In this document: positions 47,036 through 59,345 of the stretch, piece by piece | Position numbering within the stretch: position 1 is the stretch's first letter | How the letters are laid out: each line of letters opens with the position of its first letter | Assembly (NCBI RefSeq): GCF_030272615.1 | Contig: NC_081411.1 | Location: 182,798,977 to 182,862,976, forward strand | Reading direction: 5' to 3' | DNA length: 64,000 nt | Source: Cryptomeria japonica | Lineage: Eukaryota > Streptophyta > Pinopsida > Cupressales > Cupressaceae | Made by a program: the position numbers and the translations under genes | Notes under the pieces: model-generated | Databases searched by the model: none | Told to the model about the DNA's origin: nothing | The model's input: only the letters and a program-made list of their open reading frames with translations

Positions 47036-48140
47036 TTTTGCAAAGATCAAGGAAATAAGGAGGAGATTTGGTCAAAACCTGAGTGGGGATGGGTTTAGAT
47101 CAACTTTGATGGGGCTTTGAGGGGCAACCTGGGTATCTGTGGAGCAGGATGTGTGGCTTGTGATGATGATGGGGAGGTTTTTTTTAAAGGTACAAAAGGC
47201 TACAAGATGGAACTAACAATGATGCAGAAGTGCAAGTGGATTTGTTAGCAACTAATTTGGTAGTGAAAATGAAGGTTTTGAAAGTCCATTTGGAGGGAGA
47301 TTCCCAAGTTGTGGTTAATGCTATCATGAAAGGTGTAACCCCAAGTTGGAGATTAAATAAGATCATCACCTTAATCTACTCAAAATTAAAAACTTTTCAA
47401 GTTTTTTTTTCTCATGTAAGGAGAAGTGTTAATGTCATTGCTGACAGGTTGTCTAATGTGGTGCATGCAAGTTATCCAAGGGAGAGGTGAGGTGGTGGGA
47501 TGGAAATGATACCAATGTTCAATGGATTTAAGACAAACTACTAAGTAGAATACCATTGGCATACTTGAAATGTGTGAAATGTGTTTTTCTCTTATGTTAG
47601 TGTGTAGAGATTGGCTCGAGTATTATGGGTAATTAATGTTGAATGATTCTGCAATGGCGGCAAATGTTGGGAGTGATTTATTAATAGTTAGAAAAGGAAT
47701 TTACACTCATTCAGTGTGGTAGATGAGCGAAGGTGGTGGTGGTGATAGCAGTTTTTGTGTAGAGTTCAATGGTTTGTGTGGCTTTCAATATGGAAGCTAA
47801 TTTCACTCTAAAAAATTCTAAACTCGTGCCTTCTTTTTGGGATCTAGTTCCTATAAAATGGTTGGAAAACATGTTTATGGCGAGCGATCCCTTGTTCTTG
47901 GGAGTTGTTCAACTGTTTCTTGGTGAGGAGGTGGTTGTCATTGGCCACAAATACAAAATGAGGGTGGACATATATTCCTTAATTATGGCATGGGGACTCA
48001 AATTTGGCTATTCCTATGAGGAGATAAGAAATGTGATGTGGTGATAGTGTCGATAGATTAATTCTCTTTCATCTTTCAGATATTATCCATTCATACTTTA
48101 GTCATTTAATCTAAACCCTCCATTTTTATGACACGATCTT
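47036..48140 (+). pseudogene. LINE 3' fragment: RNase H domain and 3' tail
   Basis: On the plus strand the frame KPEWGWV*INFDGALRGNLG then ICGAGCVACDDDGEVFF matches the start of the plant LINE RNase H domain (D-G-A). After one frameshift near 47210, AEVQVDLLATNLVVKMK, LKVHLEGDSQVVVNAI and FSHVRRSVNVIADRLSNV supply the E, the D (EGDS) and the C-terminal H-V-R-R-x-x-N-x-x-A-D. The frame ends at 47490. A further frame at 47769-48044 (91 codons, ending YSYEEIRNVMW) has no known motif and may be 3' UTR. It is a 5'-truncated copy, opposite in strand to the main LINE. Confidence 0.75.
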
Positions 48141-51054
48141 AATAAAAGAGTCTTCTTCTTCTCATTCTACAATGCACATAGCTTGATCACACCTATAAGT
48201 TTTTGAAAATTATCTAAAAGTCATACACTATCAGTTTCATAACCTTACATAATCACAACCACCATCCATCCCTCTTTGAGCTCTTAAGAAAGTGCATACA
48301 AATCTAAGAGAAAAAGTCATCAATACAAGATCATGGAGGATATTACAACAATGGAGATGATCCTACCATAAAATGAATGTATATTCATGTTTTATGTTTT
48401 ACTGACATACATGGTAGATCTATATTGATTGTTTGTTGAATTAGTTTGTAGATCTAGGGTTAATGATTAGGTATTATTAGGTTTTACAAATAGGTCAATA
48501 TTTAGCATACACACCCTCAAATCCAACCAACATGAACCTGAACAATGCAAGTACAACCAGCTAAAATAGGAAGAAGTGTAATAAATATAGGACCATTGTA
48601 GTCTAACTCTTCAACCACCTTCATGTGTGTGCATACAAAGAATCTAGGCTATTTTGGAATCTTTTAGATCATGGTAGTGATGAACTTCATGGCCTAGATA
48701 CATTCAAGTCTAATAAAATAGTACTTTCCAATATGAAGAACTTAAACCATACACCCAATATAGGAACGTCACACCATAAATCAATTTTATCCATATTAGA
48801 AAGGAGCCAAAAATAGAAACCTGATATGAATGCTTAGTTGCACACAACCACAAAATGAAAGAATAGTACCATGTATCAGGGTTATTATACAATATTAAAT
48901 GGGAGCTACATATCAATATCACATTAAATAAAAACAAGTGATCAACTCCATGAAAATATATCTTATCCATCCTTAAAATGCTTATTATAACCCAAGATTT
49001 AAATCAACTGCAAGACTTTCATTCAATAAAGATCAAACATCAGCCAATTCCTTCAAAACAAATTCTATCAAGCTTGGTAGGTTACATACAAAACATGGAA
49101 CTAAGCTCTAATACGATTTGAAAGGAAATGCAAGTATCCCAAAAAGACCTCTAAGAACTAGTATGCAACTTTAGTATCCTATGTTATATTGTAAAAGTAT
49201 ATTTCAACAACTCAATATAAGTACATGCTAATATGCCATTAAAGCAGAAATTATACATAGTTTATTTCCATTACCTTAAGAATTTGAGGAAATATAATTC
49301 AATTTACAGATTTGTGAAAATTTCAACAGCACACTTGCATGTAAATTAATACTTTAAGAAAAATAAGACATAATAGAAAGGGCACCAATGTACATGGGGA
49401 AAACCCTTTTGGCTATAAACCCCAAACACTCCAAAGAATGGAGCTAATGTATTAACCAACAACAAATATTTTTATAATATATTTTTCATGCTCTAAGCCT
49501 TGACATTGAGATCTACATCTTGCTAGATTCTCTAGAGCAAACCCAACAATATAGTAAACAACTTTCATCACACCTCCTCGAGTAAGAACCAGTATTTATA
49601 GATCTTGCAATGCATAAAATTACAAGTTTCCAAATCCAGCACCCAATGATAAAGATGTAACATGGAAGATGCTAAAAATTATGCATTTGTAAAATGTAAC
49701 TTTTCAGTTGACAACACATGCAAAACTTGCAATTGCCGATTATTACCAAAATTGTATAAGCAACTTGCACTTGCCAAAACAATAACTACACCTCCAAAGG
49801 CATCTACATTTCATGTAGAATCAACATGAAATAGAAACAGTCATTATAAATAATTGCATTTGTAATAGCAACATAAATGAACAATCAACAATGAATCTGG
49901 TCAAATCATACAAAGTGGGATGTATATCTCCTAAAAATAGGAACCATATCAATCTTGTCAGTTCACATATATGAAGACAACTCAAGTTGCCACTCCCACA
50001 AATGACATCATCGAGTGAACATAAAATTAATTACATAAGAAAATTATTAACATAATATCAATATTAATATTTACCTAGCCAATACTAGGAAATCAAAGGC
50101 TGAGAAACCTAATTCCTAACGAAATTAATGTCTATTTAGGGCTACATAGTTATAGAGTCATGCAATCTAAACTCATAGTATAAAAACATATTTTAATGAA
50201 AACTTAAAAATTATCACATTATAATAATGTGACCTACTAAAGGGTAGCAATTTGATCCTTCTTAAGAAATCGCTTATGATAGTAATTTCCTCAATATTTT
50301 CATAAAATAATTCTCTAAATTCCCTGAATAGACAGCTATTAATGAAAATAAATTAGTGCAAGAAAATTACAATAATAACTCAATAATAGGTGATTATAAT
50401 GTTAAAAAAGATAACACATGACAAGATGGAGATGCTGATAGATTGAAGCATATTTGCATATAAGCTTCAATTGAAATATCTATATTGTTGTTACAAGAAG
50501 TATTAAAGACCAAGCTCATATCCTAATGCAAACTAAAAGACTAATACATCCCTCTCAAAATTATAATTATTAGAACCCTGTCAAATGAAACATAGCTCCC
50601 ATTTTAAAGATATAATGAGCTTTCAATCTTGATATCAAATGACAACCAAAATTGTTAAAATGAAATGGATGTTGTATGATTGGAAAATTGGGAAACATGT
50701 AAAAGATCACACGAGCAACCACAAACTCAAAATCAATTACAAATTTTCAATCATAAAAAATAAAGGATTGCAAATGAATACAATTAAATAAAATAATCAT
50801 GAAATTAAAATCATAATTGTATCCATGCAAGTTGACTCTATTGCTCTTCTTCCTTTTGTGTTGTATGGACTTTGGCTCTCAAAATTGTAGCACTTTGTTT
50901 GGTAGTATGATCATAGCAAATTTTGAAGACTGTGGTTGTTGATGAATGAAGATCGGGTTTTCTTTTATAGATTTCATGATATCGATCAATAGTTTAGGTT
51001 AACAAGTTATCATATTAATTAATGGTTGAAATTTCTTGAGAGGATTTTTAATTG
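48141..51054. other. non-coding stretch; possible old LTR/internal junction near 49107
   Basis: No gene recognised. At 49085-49107 the word AAGCTCTAATACGATTTGAAAGG could be a decayed primer-binding site (minus strand TCGTATTAGAGC) beside an LTR edge TGAAAGG, and GGCACCAATGTACATGGGGA near 49380 resembles LTR leaders seen at 45217 and 42195. There is no matching second LTR or coding part, so this is weak. Confidence 0.3.
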
Positions 51055-51075
51055 AAGAAAAAAAAAGATTGATTA

Positions 51076-51083
51076 TTTTTTTT
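51076..51083 (-). other. LINE poly(A) tail
   Basis: Run of T on the plus strand (A on the element strand) immediately after GCCACCTTGCTT, the type of end expected from target-primed reverse transcription. Confidence 0.6.
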
Positions 51084-51929
51084 AAGCAAGGTGGCAAGCC
51101 ACATATAATAATATAATAATAGTATACAAAATCTAGTTCGATGAGCATACCAGCAAGAAAGAACCAGAAAAAAGAAAACCTCTAGTTATAGGTACAATTT
51201 CAAACAAAATCCCCTAAAAAAATAATGCTAACCTAATACAACTAAATTAGTGAAATGATAAAAATGTCATTTTTACAAGACTAAAAATACCAATTTTTCC
51301 AATTAGTTGTAGGACAACATAACTGACTCGATCTCGTTACATTCCAAAAAATATTAACTTGGGATAGTTAATATTGCACATAGGCTTATAATTTCGTAAC
51401 TTGGCCATCCTTAGCAATTTTGAAAATGGAGAGCCATCCGACGTCCATAATTATACCCATCAAAATAGGTAACATAATTTACCCTCTGCTTTACTCATCC
51501 ATTTTATGTTCTTGCACCATGCCTCTATCAATTATAGGTGGAATTTGAACTGACCAGTTTAGCTTGCGAGGGAAGAATGTCTTTTAGATGGAGGAAGTGA
51601 TGTTTAATAGCCGGCCCATCCACCTATGTTATAATTATGAACTTGTCCTTCTTGCAAGAATTTGCATGTGACAACTTTTCTTAACCATGTATGAGGTGTT
51701 ATTGGATTACATCTCACACGCACCAAGGATGTAGTCATGTATGCAAAGATGGTGAGGGACTAATTTAAGATATATTGCACATGTGGTCATGCTAAGAAAT
51801 TAATTCAGCCTAGTTCGAAATAATTCCTCCAAGAGTAATTAAATGGCATTTAAGTGATTAAACATGATGGTTACCATGTCTCTTCACACACAAAATCTCA
51901 TCCCATACAAAAAATTTTAAATTACGAAA

Positions 51930-52713
51930 AATCGTTTAACTCATGATCATCGTTGATTGATTCAACTTGAAGACCATCACAGCCCATGTTTGCAAGTATG
52001 TCTACCATCTTATTACCTTCCCTATAAGTGTGCAAAATATGAAATGCTTCAAATGAATCTAGAAGAGACCAAACTTATCCGAGAATATAGTTGATCCTCC
52101 AATTTAATGTTTTCCTCTATATGCATGCATTAATAATAAGAGAGGAGTCCCCTTCAACATGAAATTATTGATAGCCCAATTTGTTTGTGAGGATTAATCC
52201 TTCCAATAATGCTTGCACCTCTGCCATATTATTAGTTCCTGGAGGCAATACAGAAGATTTGAATGCTTTTAAATTTCCCATATGATCCCTAATACAAACT
52301 CTAGCCCTTGAGTCACCTGGGTTCCCTCTTGATGAACCATTGAAGTTAATTTTGATAAAATATCAATGAGGGGGTTGCCATGAAATGTTGGATCTATCAA
52401 CCTTAATCAATTTATTAGAAGATGACAAGCTGTAGTTAGATGGTGATAAAATGTGATTCCAATTCCTGATAATGGAAGAATCCCAATACGAAAATAATGA
52501 AGAAATGTTAAAATGGGATTGAACATGAGCATTGACTAGGTCTGAAACTGATTTCTCAATGACTTCCAAAACTTTATCAACAGTCAAAGACACTTTCCTA
52601 AAAACTCTTTTATTTATTTCCCACCAGATGGACCAAATGACTAATGCTGGAATGATGTGCCAAATACAAGAAAAGGTGGAGGAGGTAAACAGAGTAGGCC
52701 AAGACTGAAACAA
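51930..52713 (-). pseudogene. LINE ORF2 C-terminus: linker and RNase H
   Basis: Frame 52363-52713 gives WHIIPALVIWSIWWEINKRV, the conserved segment after the zinc-binding region of plant LINEs. Past a stop, INFNGSSRGNPGDSRARV (first Asp of D-G-A replaced by Asn), GTNNMAEVQALLEGLILTNK (Glu kept) and FHVEGDSSLIINA (Asp kept) follow. After more shifts, FHILHTYREGNKMVDILANM closes the domain. Many plant L1 elements carry such an RNase H. Confidence 0.8.
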
Positions 52714-52779
52714 ATCCTAAATTGTGTTTGGTAGAGGCAATGAAGTTTTCAATCTATTCAAAATGAAGAACCGACACTG

Positions 52780-53184
52780 TTAAGAAAATTGACATTGAAC
52801 AAACAAGTGGTCAATTGTTTCACTTTCCTCATTACACATAACACAAAGAAATGGTTGCGAGATTTGCAGCTTGACTAGTCTATCACTAGTTAAGATTTTG
52901 TTTTGAATTTCCAACCAAGACAAATGAATTGACTCCCTATTATTAACTTGCCAAGAAATATATGTGGTTACCAATTCTCTGGTGGACATCATGAAGTTCC
53001 ACATTACAAATCCATTTGGGGGATTAGCAATGGTGAGGATTCTCTGTGGGTTTGAAGAATCTAGATACTTCACTTGCATTATTTGACACCATTTTGCATT
53101 AGGCTTGGAGTACATTTTCCATACCAATTTACCTCCAAATGATTTATTCCATTTGGTGAGATCATGCAGTCCTACTCCTCCCAC
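52780..53184 (-). pseudogene. LINE ORF2 zinc-binding region (zf-RVT)
   Basis: 134-codon frame with GGVGLHDLTKWNKSFGGKLV and, near the end, CVMCNEESETIDHLFVQCQF, i.e. C-x2-C-x3-E-x4-H-L-F-x2-C, the zf-RVT signature. It follows the reverse transcriptase directly, with one stop between. Confidence 0.85.
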
Positions 53185-53211
53185 TGCCTTTCCATATGAT
53201 ATATTGGTGAG

Positions 53212-54709
53212 TTAAATTAATGGAATTTTCTTTTCTTGAGATAGATTACCCTTCCATAAAAAGCTTCTGATAATCTTTTGGATCTTCATGACAACTGATT
53301 TAGGAGCCTTAAGGACATATATGTAGTAGTTAGGTATGGAGGCCAAAATAGTTTTGATAAGGAGGATGCAGCCTAAGAGAGATAGCCATCTTACTCGCCA
53401 AGCTGAAATTCTTGGTTTAATCCTTTCAAGCACATTTTCCCAATAAGATGATTTATTATCTCCCATGAAGAAAGGAATACCTAGGTAAAAGCAAGGTAAA
53501 TTGTCTAGTTTTAATCCCAAAATTTGTATGATCTTTCTACTAACTACAGGTTTTGTGTTGAAGATAAATAGCTTTGATTTCTCAGCATTAATTTGCTGAC
53601 CTGAAACTGATGTCTAGTATTCCAAAACTTTCTTAATCTGATTAGCCTTCGCTATATTGGATTTTCCATATAAAAAAGTGTCATCCACAAAGAGTGTATG
53701 CGTGATTGAAATGGGAGTATTGGGAATGAGGATACCCTGCCAAGTGCCCTTTTCATTGTTCAAATTTGATTAATCTACTAAGCGCTTATGCCATAATGAT
53801 TAACAAGAAAGGGGATAGTGGGTCTCCTTTCCTAACACCTTTAGTAGTTGCAAAGAAACCTGAAGGTGTCCCATTGATAATGATTGAGAAGAATGCTCCC
53901 GAAATACATGCTCTAATCCATTTACACCATTTATCAGAGAATCCAAATTTATGGAGAACTTTTAAGAGAAATATCCAATTTACCCTATCATAGGCCTTCA
54001 TCATATCAAGTTTAGCAATAAAAGATGGCATTTGGGCAGTTTGGACAAAGTGGAGAACTTCATGTGCAACTAGTGCTCCTTGCACAATTTCCCTCCCAAG
54101 GACAAAGCCCCCTTGTTCAAGTGATATAATTTCTAGAATGAGATTTTGTAATCCTCGATAAATGGCCTTAGTGAGAATTTTATAAATAGTATTACATAAG
54201 GAGTTAGGCCTAAAATCCACAAAAGTTTTTGGTACTCTAACCTTGGGCAAAATTGCTACATTAGTAACATTGAAAATCTTTGGCACTGAAGCACTTCTTC
54301 TTGAATCTTCAAGTGCTACCAACAAATCAAAACCTATGGCATCCCAATACTTTTGAAAGAAAAGGGTTGTATACCCATCAGGGCCTGGGGATTTATCCAA
54401 GACAAGTGAAAACACCACTCCACAAACTTCTTCAAGAGTGAAAGGTTTAATAAGATCCTCATTGTCACATTGGGAAATGATATTTGGGATAACATCTAAG
54501 AATTCTTGTTCTTTAGATGCTGGTTGCGTGTTACTAAGGGGAGGAGTAAGAAACTTTTTCAAAAATTTCACTCCTTCATCTTGAATTTCCTGAAGTTTTG
54601 TCAGCTTAGTACCTGAAATAGAATCATTAATCTCAAATATTGAAGAGGCCACTCTTTTTTCTTTAGTTGAAGCATGAAATAATTTTGTATTTGTATCTCC
54701 TTCTTTCAA
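53212..54709 (-). pseudogene. LINE ORF2 reverse transcriptase
   Basis: Frame 53786-54709 (307 codons) contains KSPGPDGYTTLFFQKYWDAI, FRPNSLCNTIYKILTKAIYR, EQGGFVLGREIVQGALVAHE, AKLDMMKAYDRVNWIFLLKV (motif A, catalytic Asp) and TKGVRKGDPLSPFLLIIMA (motif B). In another frame near 53670-53705 is THTLFVDDTFLYGKS, motif C with F-V-D-D, then SVSGQQINAEKSKLFIF. Frame 53212-53520 adds CFYLGIPFFMGDNKSSYWEN and WRVRWLSLLGCILLIKTILA. The order and motifs are those of plant L1 RT. A frameshift near 53790 and stops at 53600 and 53212 kill it. Confidence 0.9.
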
Positions 54710-55140
54710 CCAAAGTTCCCTAGACTTCTACCTACAGTAGACTTCCTCTCTCTAACATAACTCTTCCCATGTTGTCTGTAGGTGTTTTCGCTTGTCATAC
54801 GTGGCATTATCCATGCCCTAAATAATGATATGATCTTGAATTTATGCTAGCTCTTTTTCCACCTATCTTTTTCATGGACAATATTCTTAAAAACTGTAGC
54901 ATTCCATACTTTAATTTGAAATTTAACATACTGCATGTTCTTGTAGAATTGAGGCATTTTATTTCCATTATGAAATGGTGCACTCACCCACCATTGATTA
55001 AGTAGGGGGAGAAAATGAGGATGTCTGAACCACATCCTTTTGAATTTGAATGAATCCCGATGAACACAAGGTGAAGTCTTGGGAGAGATATTCAGTGAAA
55101 TGGCAAAGTTGTCTGAGCAGATAAGAGGGAGAATCTCTGA

Positions 55141-55761
55141 TTAAAATTGATAATTATGTACCAACCATTGTTGATAAATGAGAAATCTATCCAATCTCTT
55201 AACTATTTGTGAAAAGTTCTTTCTCCAATTTTTCCATGTAGAAAAAAGCTTTTTTGGCACTATATCTGTCAAGGCATTGTCGGAGATAAAACCCACAAAA
55301 TCTTCAATAGTCCTTATTGGAGGACAAATACCCCCTCTTTTTTCTTGGAGGGAGACAATAGCATTGAAGTCACCTCTCAAAATAATGTTGTGATCTGCAA
55401 ATTGATTTATAGTTTCTACTATTGTATTCCAAAGCCTCTTTTTCTCAAGTGTACTAGTGGGTCCATAAACATTAAATAGCATGAAAGATAGATCAAAGTT
55501 TTGAATATTCAATAGCTGTCAATTATTACCTATGGTTACTATTTCTGCATTTATTGTTTTAGGGTTCCACGGAACTATGAGCCCTCCTAAAGCTCCCTGA
55601 GTCAGGACATGCAATGATTTCCATTTTGCCCACTTGTGAATACTGTTCTAAAATATATATTGAGAAGTTTTGGTTTCTTGCAACATAATGATATCAGCTA
55701 CTGACAAATCAAGCTGGAGCTTAATTCGATTTCTTTTGAAATTCCATGAAATGATTCTCAT
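55141..55761 (-). pseudogene. LINE ORF2 endonuclease (L1 EN)
   Basis: Nicks target DNA to prime reverse transcription. Start at 55761 reads MRIISWNFKRNRIKLQ, the typical ORF2 opening with the catalytic Asn, then ADIIMLQETKTS (catalytic Glu), a stop, GALGGLIVPWNP, another stop, and frame 55141-55512 with LFNVYGPTSTLEKKRLWNTI, LRGDFNAIVSLQEKRGG (D and N of G-D-F-N) and KLFSTWKNWRKN. Most active-site positions are readable, but at least two in-frame stops are present. 54710-55140 is the EN-RT linker (WVSAPFHNGNKMPQFYKNMQ). Confidence 0.85.
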
Positions 55762-55990
55762 TGAAGACGAGGAGAGAAACATTCCTCCTCGACCTTTTAA
55801 TGACAGTAAATTTACCATCTAAAGTGGACTAAATGCCAGCTGCTATTTCCTCTTTCAATTTAGTTGATTTTCATTTTCTCCCTCTTGGTTTTGGTGAATT
55901 AGATATCGGAGAAAGGCATGCAGGATATTGGGAGATTGATAGAGATTGTGCAAAATCATATGGAGGATCTTCTTGTCTTTGACAATCTTG

Positions 55991-56554
55991 TTAGTGAGTG
56001 TTGACCTCTACATCCATAATACTATATAGAATGTCAAAATGAGAGTCTTGAGAAATAGTGGATATAACTATAAGGTAATCTAGAAGTAATGGATCATTAT
56101 CATTTAGAACATCTTCAGAAATTTCATCAAATAATTTGGAACCCACCAAATGTAACATGTCATTGGCAATTTTATTTAAGTTATCTAATGATTTTTGGAC
56201 CTTGGGTTCCTCATACCACTGAACTGGCCAAACTGAGCATAGCCTATCATTAGCTAATTGGTCTAGATTATCTGACGGTCTTTGCACATATAGCTCCTCA
56301 TGCCATTGTATTGACCTCTTTGGACATGGGAAATAATTGCTATTATCTTCCTTGGAGGCATTCATAAGATCAAGAGGGTGACTAGATGTAGACAGTTTAG
56401 AGGCCATCTTATTTCTTTTACTAAAGATTTTTGAAAATAAAACATTTGCCTTCCTTGGAGAAAATAAGGAGGCAAAACCCATGGTGTTAAAATTTTGAGA
56501 ACGAGATATCATTCTAGCCACAAAATTTTTACCAATTTCATCTGATGCATGCAA
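55991..56554 (-). pseudogene. LINE ORF1 3' part, duplicated block copy 2
   Basis: 187-codon frame: EIGKNFVARMISRSQNFNTM, FASLFSPRKANVLFSKIFSK, then acidic, Ser-rich sequence. It matches the frame at 56630-57022 in order and spacing, so the two are a tandem duplication of about 450-480 bases. Function unknown; in plant LINEs this zone is the variable C-terminal region of ORF1. Confidence 0.6.
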
Positions 56555-56629
56555 TCATGAGGAATTGGTGAAAGTCAAAACATGATCGTTCTGATTGGAA
56601 AATTGGAGTGCATATATTAACCAGTTGAC

Positions 56630-57022
56630 TTATGATCTTTGCACCTTAGGGTCCTCATACCTTTGAGTAGTCCTAGATGGAGATAGACAAATATTGGTTA
56701 CTTGGCCTAGGATATCGATTGATATCCGCACACCCAGTTTCTCGCATCCTTGAAGTGTCCTCTTGTAATATGGGACAGGATTACAACTATCTTCCTTAGA
56801 GGCATCTAATAATTCCATAGGCCAACTAGATGTAGGCAATCTAGAGATCAGCTTATTTTTTTTACTAGAGATTTCTGAGAAGGAATCATTCACCTTCCTT
56901 GGAGAGTACAAAGAAGAAAAACCCACGCCCTTAAGATTTTGAGAGGGAGATAACATTCTAGCCACAATTTTTTTACCAATTTCAACTAGGGCATACAAGC
57001 ATAAGAAGATGGTGAAATTCAA
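56630..57022 (-). pseudogene. LINE ORF1 3' part, duplicated block copy 1
   Basis: 130-codon frame: EIGKKIVARMLSPSQNLKGV, FSSLYSPRKVNDSFSEISSK, DASKEDSCNPVPYYKRTLQG, YEDPKVQRS. Each of these has a counterpart in 55991-56554 (for example DASKED vs NASKED, YEDPKVQ vs YEEPKVQ). Confidence 0.6.
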
Positions 57023-57139
57023 TCCTTGGTCCTTGCGATTAAAAAAATTAAATGTAGATAATAACCTGTTCTAATTTGAAGATATATTGAGTGTATTTAA
57101 CCTTACAGAAGACAATATCCACATTTCCTAGTTTGGGGA

Positions 57140-58654
57140 CTAGTTTGTATGCTTAGAAATGGTTGTCCTAGCATGATTAATATGATTGTTATCAATTTGA
57201 ATGTGTTGAATGGGAATAGGAATATCATGCAAATCCACACCTGGACTAGAGGCAAACAAAAAAAGTGATGGATCTAAAGAATGATCATTGCAAACTTTGA
57301 TTGTTTGATGCAAATCATGTTGACATTGAGCATTGAAATGTCCTAGAACATTTGAATGAGAATCCACTATTTCAGGTTCTTCAAGAATGATAGTTTGTTT
57401 CCAAGTACCAAATTTGGAAACAGCTGAGAAATTATCTGGTACCAATTTTGACGTGTCCAGAAGCAAACATACTCAAATTGGAAGATGAGTAAATTCAAAA
57501 GGAATTAGATCATGCTTAATGAAAATTCCAATCCAGTTTGCACATAGCTCAATCAGCTCTAAATCTCTTTATTCCAAAGGCAAGGATGGAAAGGAGATCT
57601 AGAAGGGAACAAATTTATAGATTGCATAATTTGTCTTAAAATTTGGTACTCATGAGATGATGAAAAGACCAAAACCCTTACAGAAACAACCCTTATACTT
57701 ATGGGCTATATCCCTAAAATATTTTGAATGAAATATCACAATTAAAAACCTTCATCCATTATCAATGTAGAAAATTTCCTTAACCCCTTTCCAACCTTTC
57801 TTAGCCCATGATAGTAAATTATCAAATGAAGGAGAAGATTTCCAAAACTTACCAACAAGCTCTCTCTCTCTCGAAGATGGGAAATTTGGGGCATAATGAC
57901 CTGATCCGGGAGAGTAACCTTCTACTAATTATCAAGGAAGCTTGATTTGAGAGTGATCGCATTATCTCTCTTTTTTATCAACACTTTAATATGTTCTTCG
58001 TTCATCTATTCTTTCCTCCAAATTTTTAAGTGCTCATCAAATGTTCGGGGGGGGTTCTCTTCACTCAATCTATATTTGCAAAGCTGCCTATCAAATTTTG
58101 GGATAAAGGGCACTTTAAGGTTGAAAGGTGAATGGTCTTGGTTCCCTACACTATCAACCTTTGGGTTGAAGGGTTCTCTAATTGTGGAATCTGAAAGATC
58201 TCGGCTCCCTGCAATTGGATTATTATTCGGGTAGGAGGTAGAATGGTCATGGCTCCCTACATTATCAAACTTTGGGTTGAAGGATGCTCTAAGTGTGGGA
58301 TTTGAAAGATCTTGGCTACTTACGATTGGAATATTGTCTGAGTAGGAGAGGAATTTGGGATTGTGTATCGGGATATTGTTGGGCCAAGAAAAATATGAGG
58401 GTAAAAACTGGCCATAGAGTATGTTTGTGCTTTTGAAATCTGCTTCTGTACAACTCCTCAAGTGATCTAAGAACCCTTTCCCCCTGAAAGGATCTCGTGA
58501 ATGTTGAGAGCAATAACCCTAGCAGATATCAAATATTGGTTGCTTTTGTTTGAATAATCTTTTGAACAAAGGTCTTTGATATTGTCAGGAATTTTAGGTA
58601 TGTTTTTTCCTTTGAGAATTCCTATAGCTCATGGAGTTCCATTGGTCTAGCCAT
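57140..58654 (-). pseudogene. LINE ORF1 (DUF4283-like) N-terminal and central part
   Basis: A possible start at 58654 reads MARPMELHEL then a stop. Frame 58006-58461 (151 codons) has an internal repeat: IPIVSSQDLSNPTLRASFNP and NPIAGSRDLSDSTIREPFNP about 39 residues apart. At 57500-57860, across stops, LVGKFWKSSPSFDNLLSWAK, KGWKGVKEIFYIDNG, GCFCKGFGLFIIS and WISFPSLPLE follow the DUF4283 pattern of plant LINE and retroelement nucleic-acid-binding proteins. Frame 57140-57466 continues without a clear motif (a lone GHFNAQC recalls the end of a zinc knuckle). Dead by multiple stops. Confidence 0.65.
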
Positions 58655-58745
58655 TTGCTTCTATTGGTTTGGTACACTCTTTGCCTTGTAGGTTCAAATA
58701 TTTTCCTTCCCGCCCGCGCAACTCCTGCGGACCACATCTTGATAA

Positions 58746-59345
58746 TAACTTTTCAACACTAGACCAATTAGAAGTTCCATAATTAATTTATTTGTTAAGT
58801 TATTTAATGAGTTGTTAAAAAGTTATTGTAAATGTAACTCAAGACTTATTTAGCATTAAATAATTAAAAAATTATTTAATTGTACTTCAGAAAGATAATA
58901 AATATATAAAATAAAAATTTTATTTATTTTTTGAGTAATTTCTTTTTCAAAAATTAAGAAATTAAATAATTTATTTAATTGTGCATGAAAAGGAATTAAA
59001 TAAATAGAATATATATGTTTTATTTTAAGAAACATATGTTTAGAAAAATGAATAATTAAATAAATTATAGAACTTATTTAATTATAGAAGACTTAATTAG
59101 TTAACTAAATAATTATTTTACTTATTTAATTATGAGAGAAAATAAAAATTGATTTAATTAAATAATAAAAAAATTTAATTAAAGTGATGTGAAAAGAAAT
59201 TAATTAAAAAATAAATTTTTTAATTGATATTAGAAGGAAATTAAGAAACCAAATTTTGTTTATGAATTTGAATTAGAAGAATAAGACTAGATTAATTAAA
59301 TAGTTAAAATTATTTATAAATTAATTCAAAAAAAAATTAATAAAA
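58746..59345. repeat. AT-rich stretch with TTAAATAATTTATTTAATT words
   Basis: Consists of recurring TAATTAAATAA and TTATTTAATTGTGCA-type words with short purine spacers (GAAAAGGAATTAAATAA). It resembles 46780-47010. No gene. Confidence 0.5.

Larger units (their letters stand above)
51076..58745 (-). mobile_element. near full-length plant L1-type LINE, dead
   Basis: Non-LTR retrotransposon on the minus strand, about 7.67 kb: 5' end near 58745 (GC-rich start), ORF1 with DUF4283-like sequence, ORF2 with endonuclease, reverse transcriptase, zinc-binding region and RNase H, and a 3' end ..GCCACCTTGCTTAAAAAAAA at about 51076-51083. The 5' boundary is an estimate from the change to AT-rich flank. 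I could not find convincing target duplications. Every domain carries stops or frameshifts. Confidence 0.8.

Noticed and set aside
53766-53993. 75-codon plus-strand frame
   Set aside because: Antisense to LINE reverse transcriptase.
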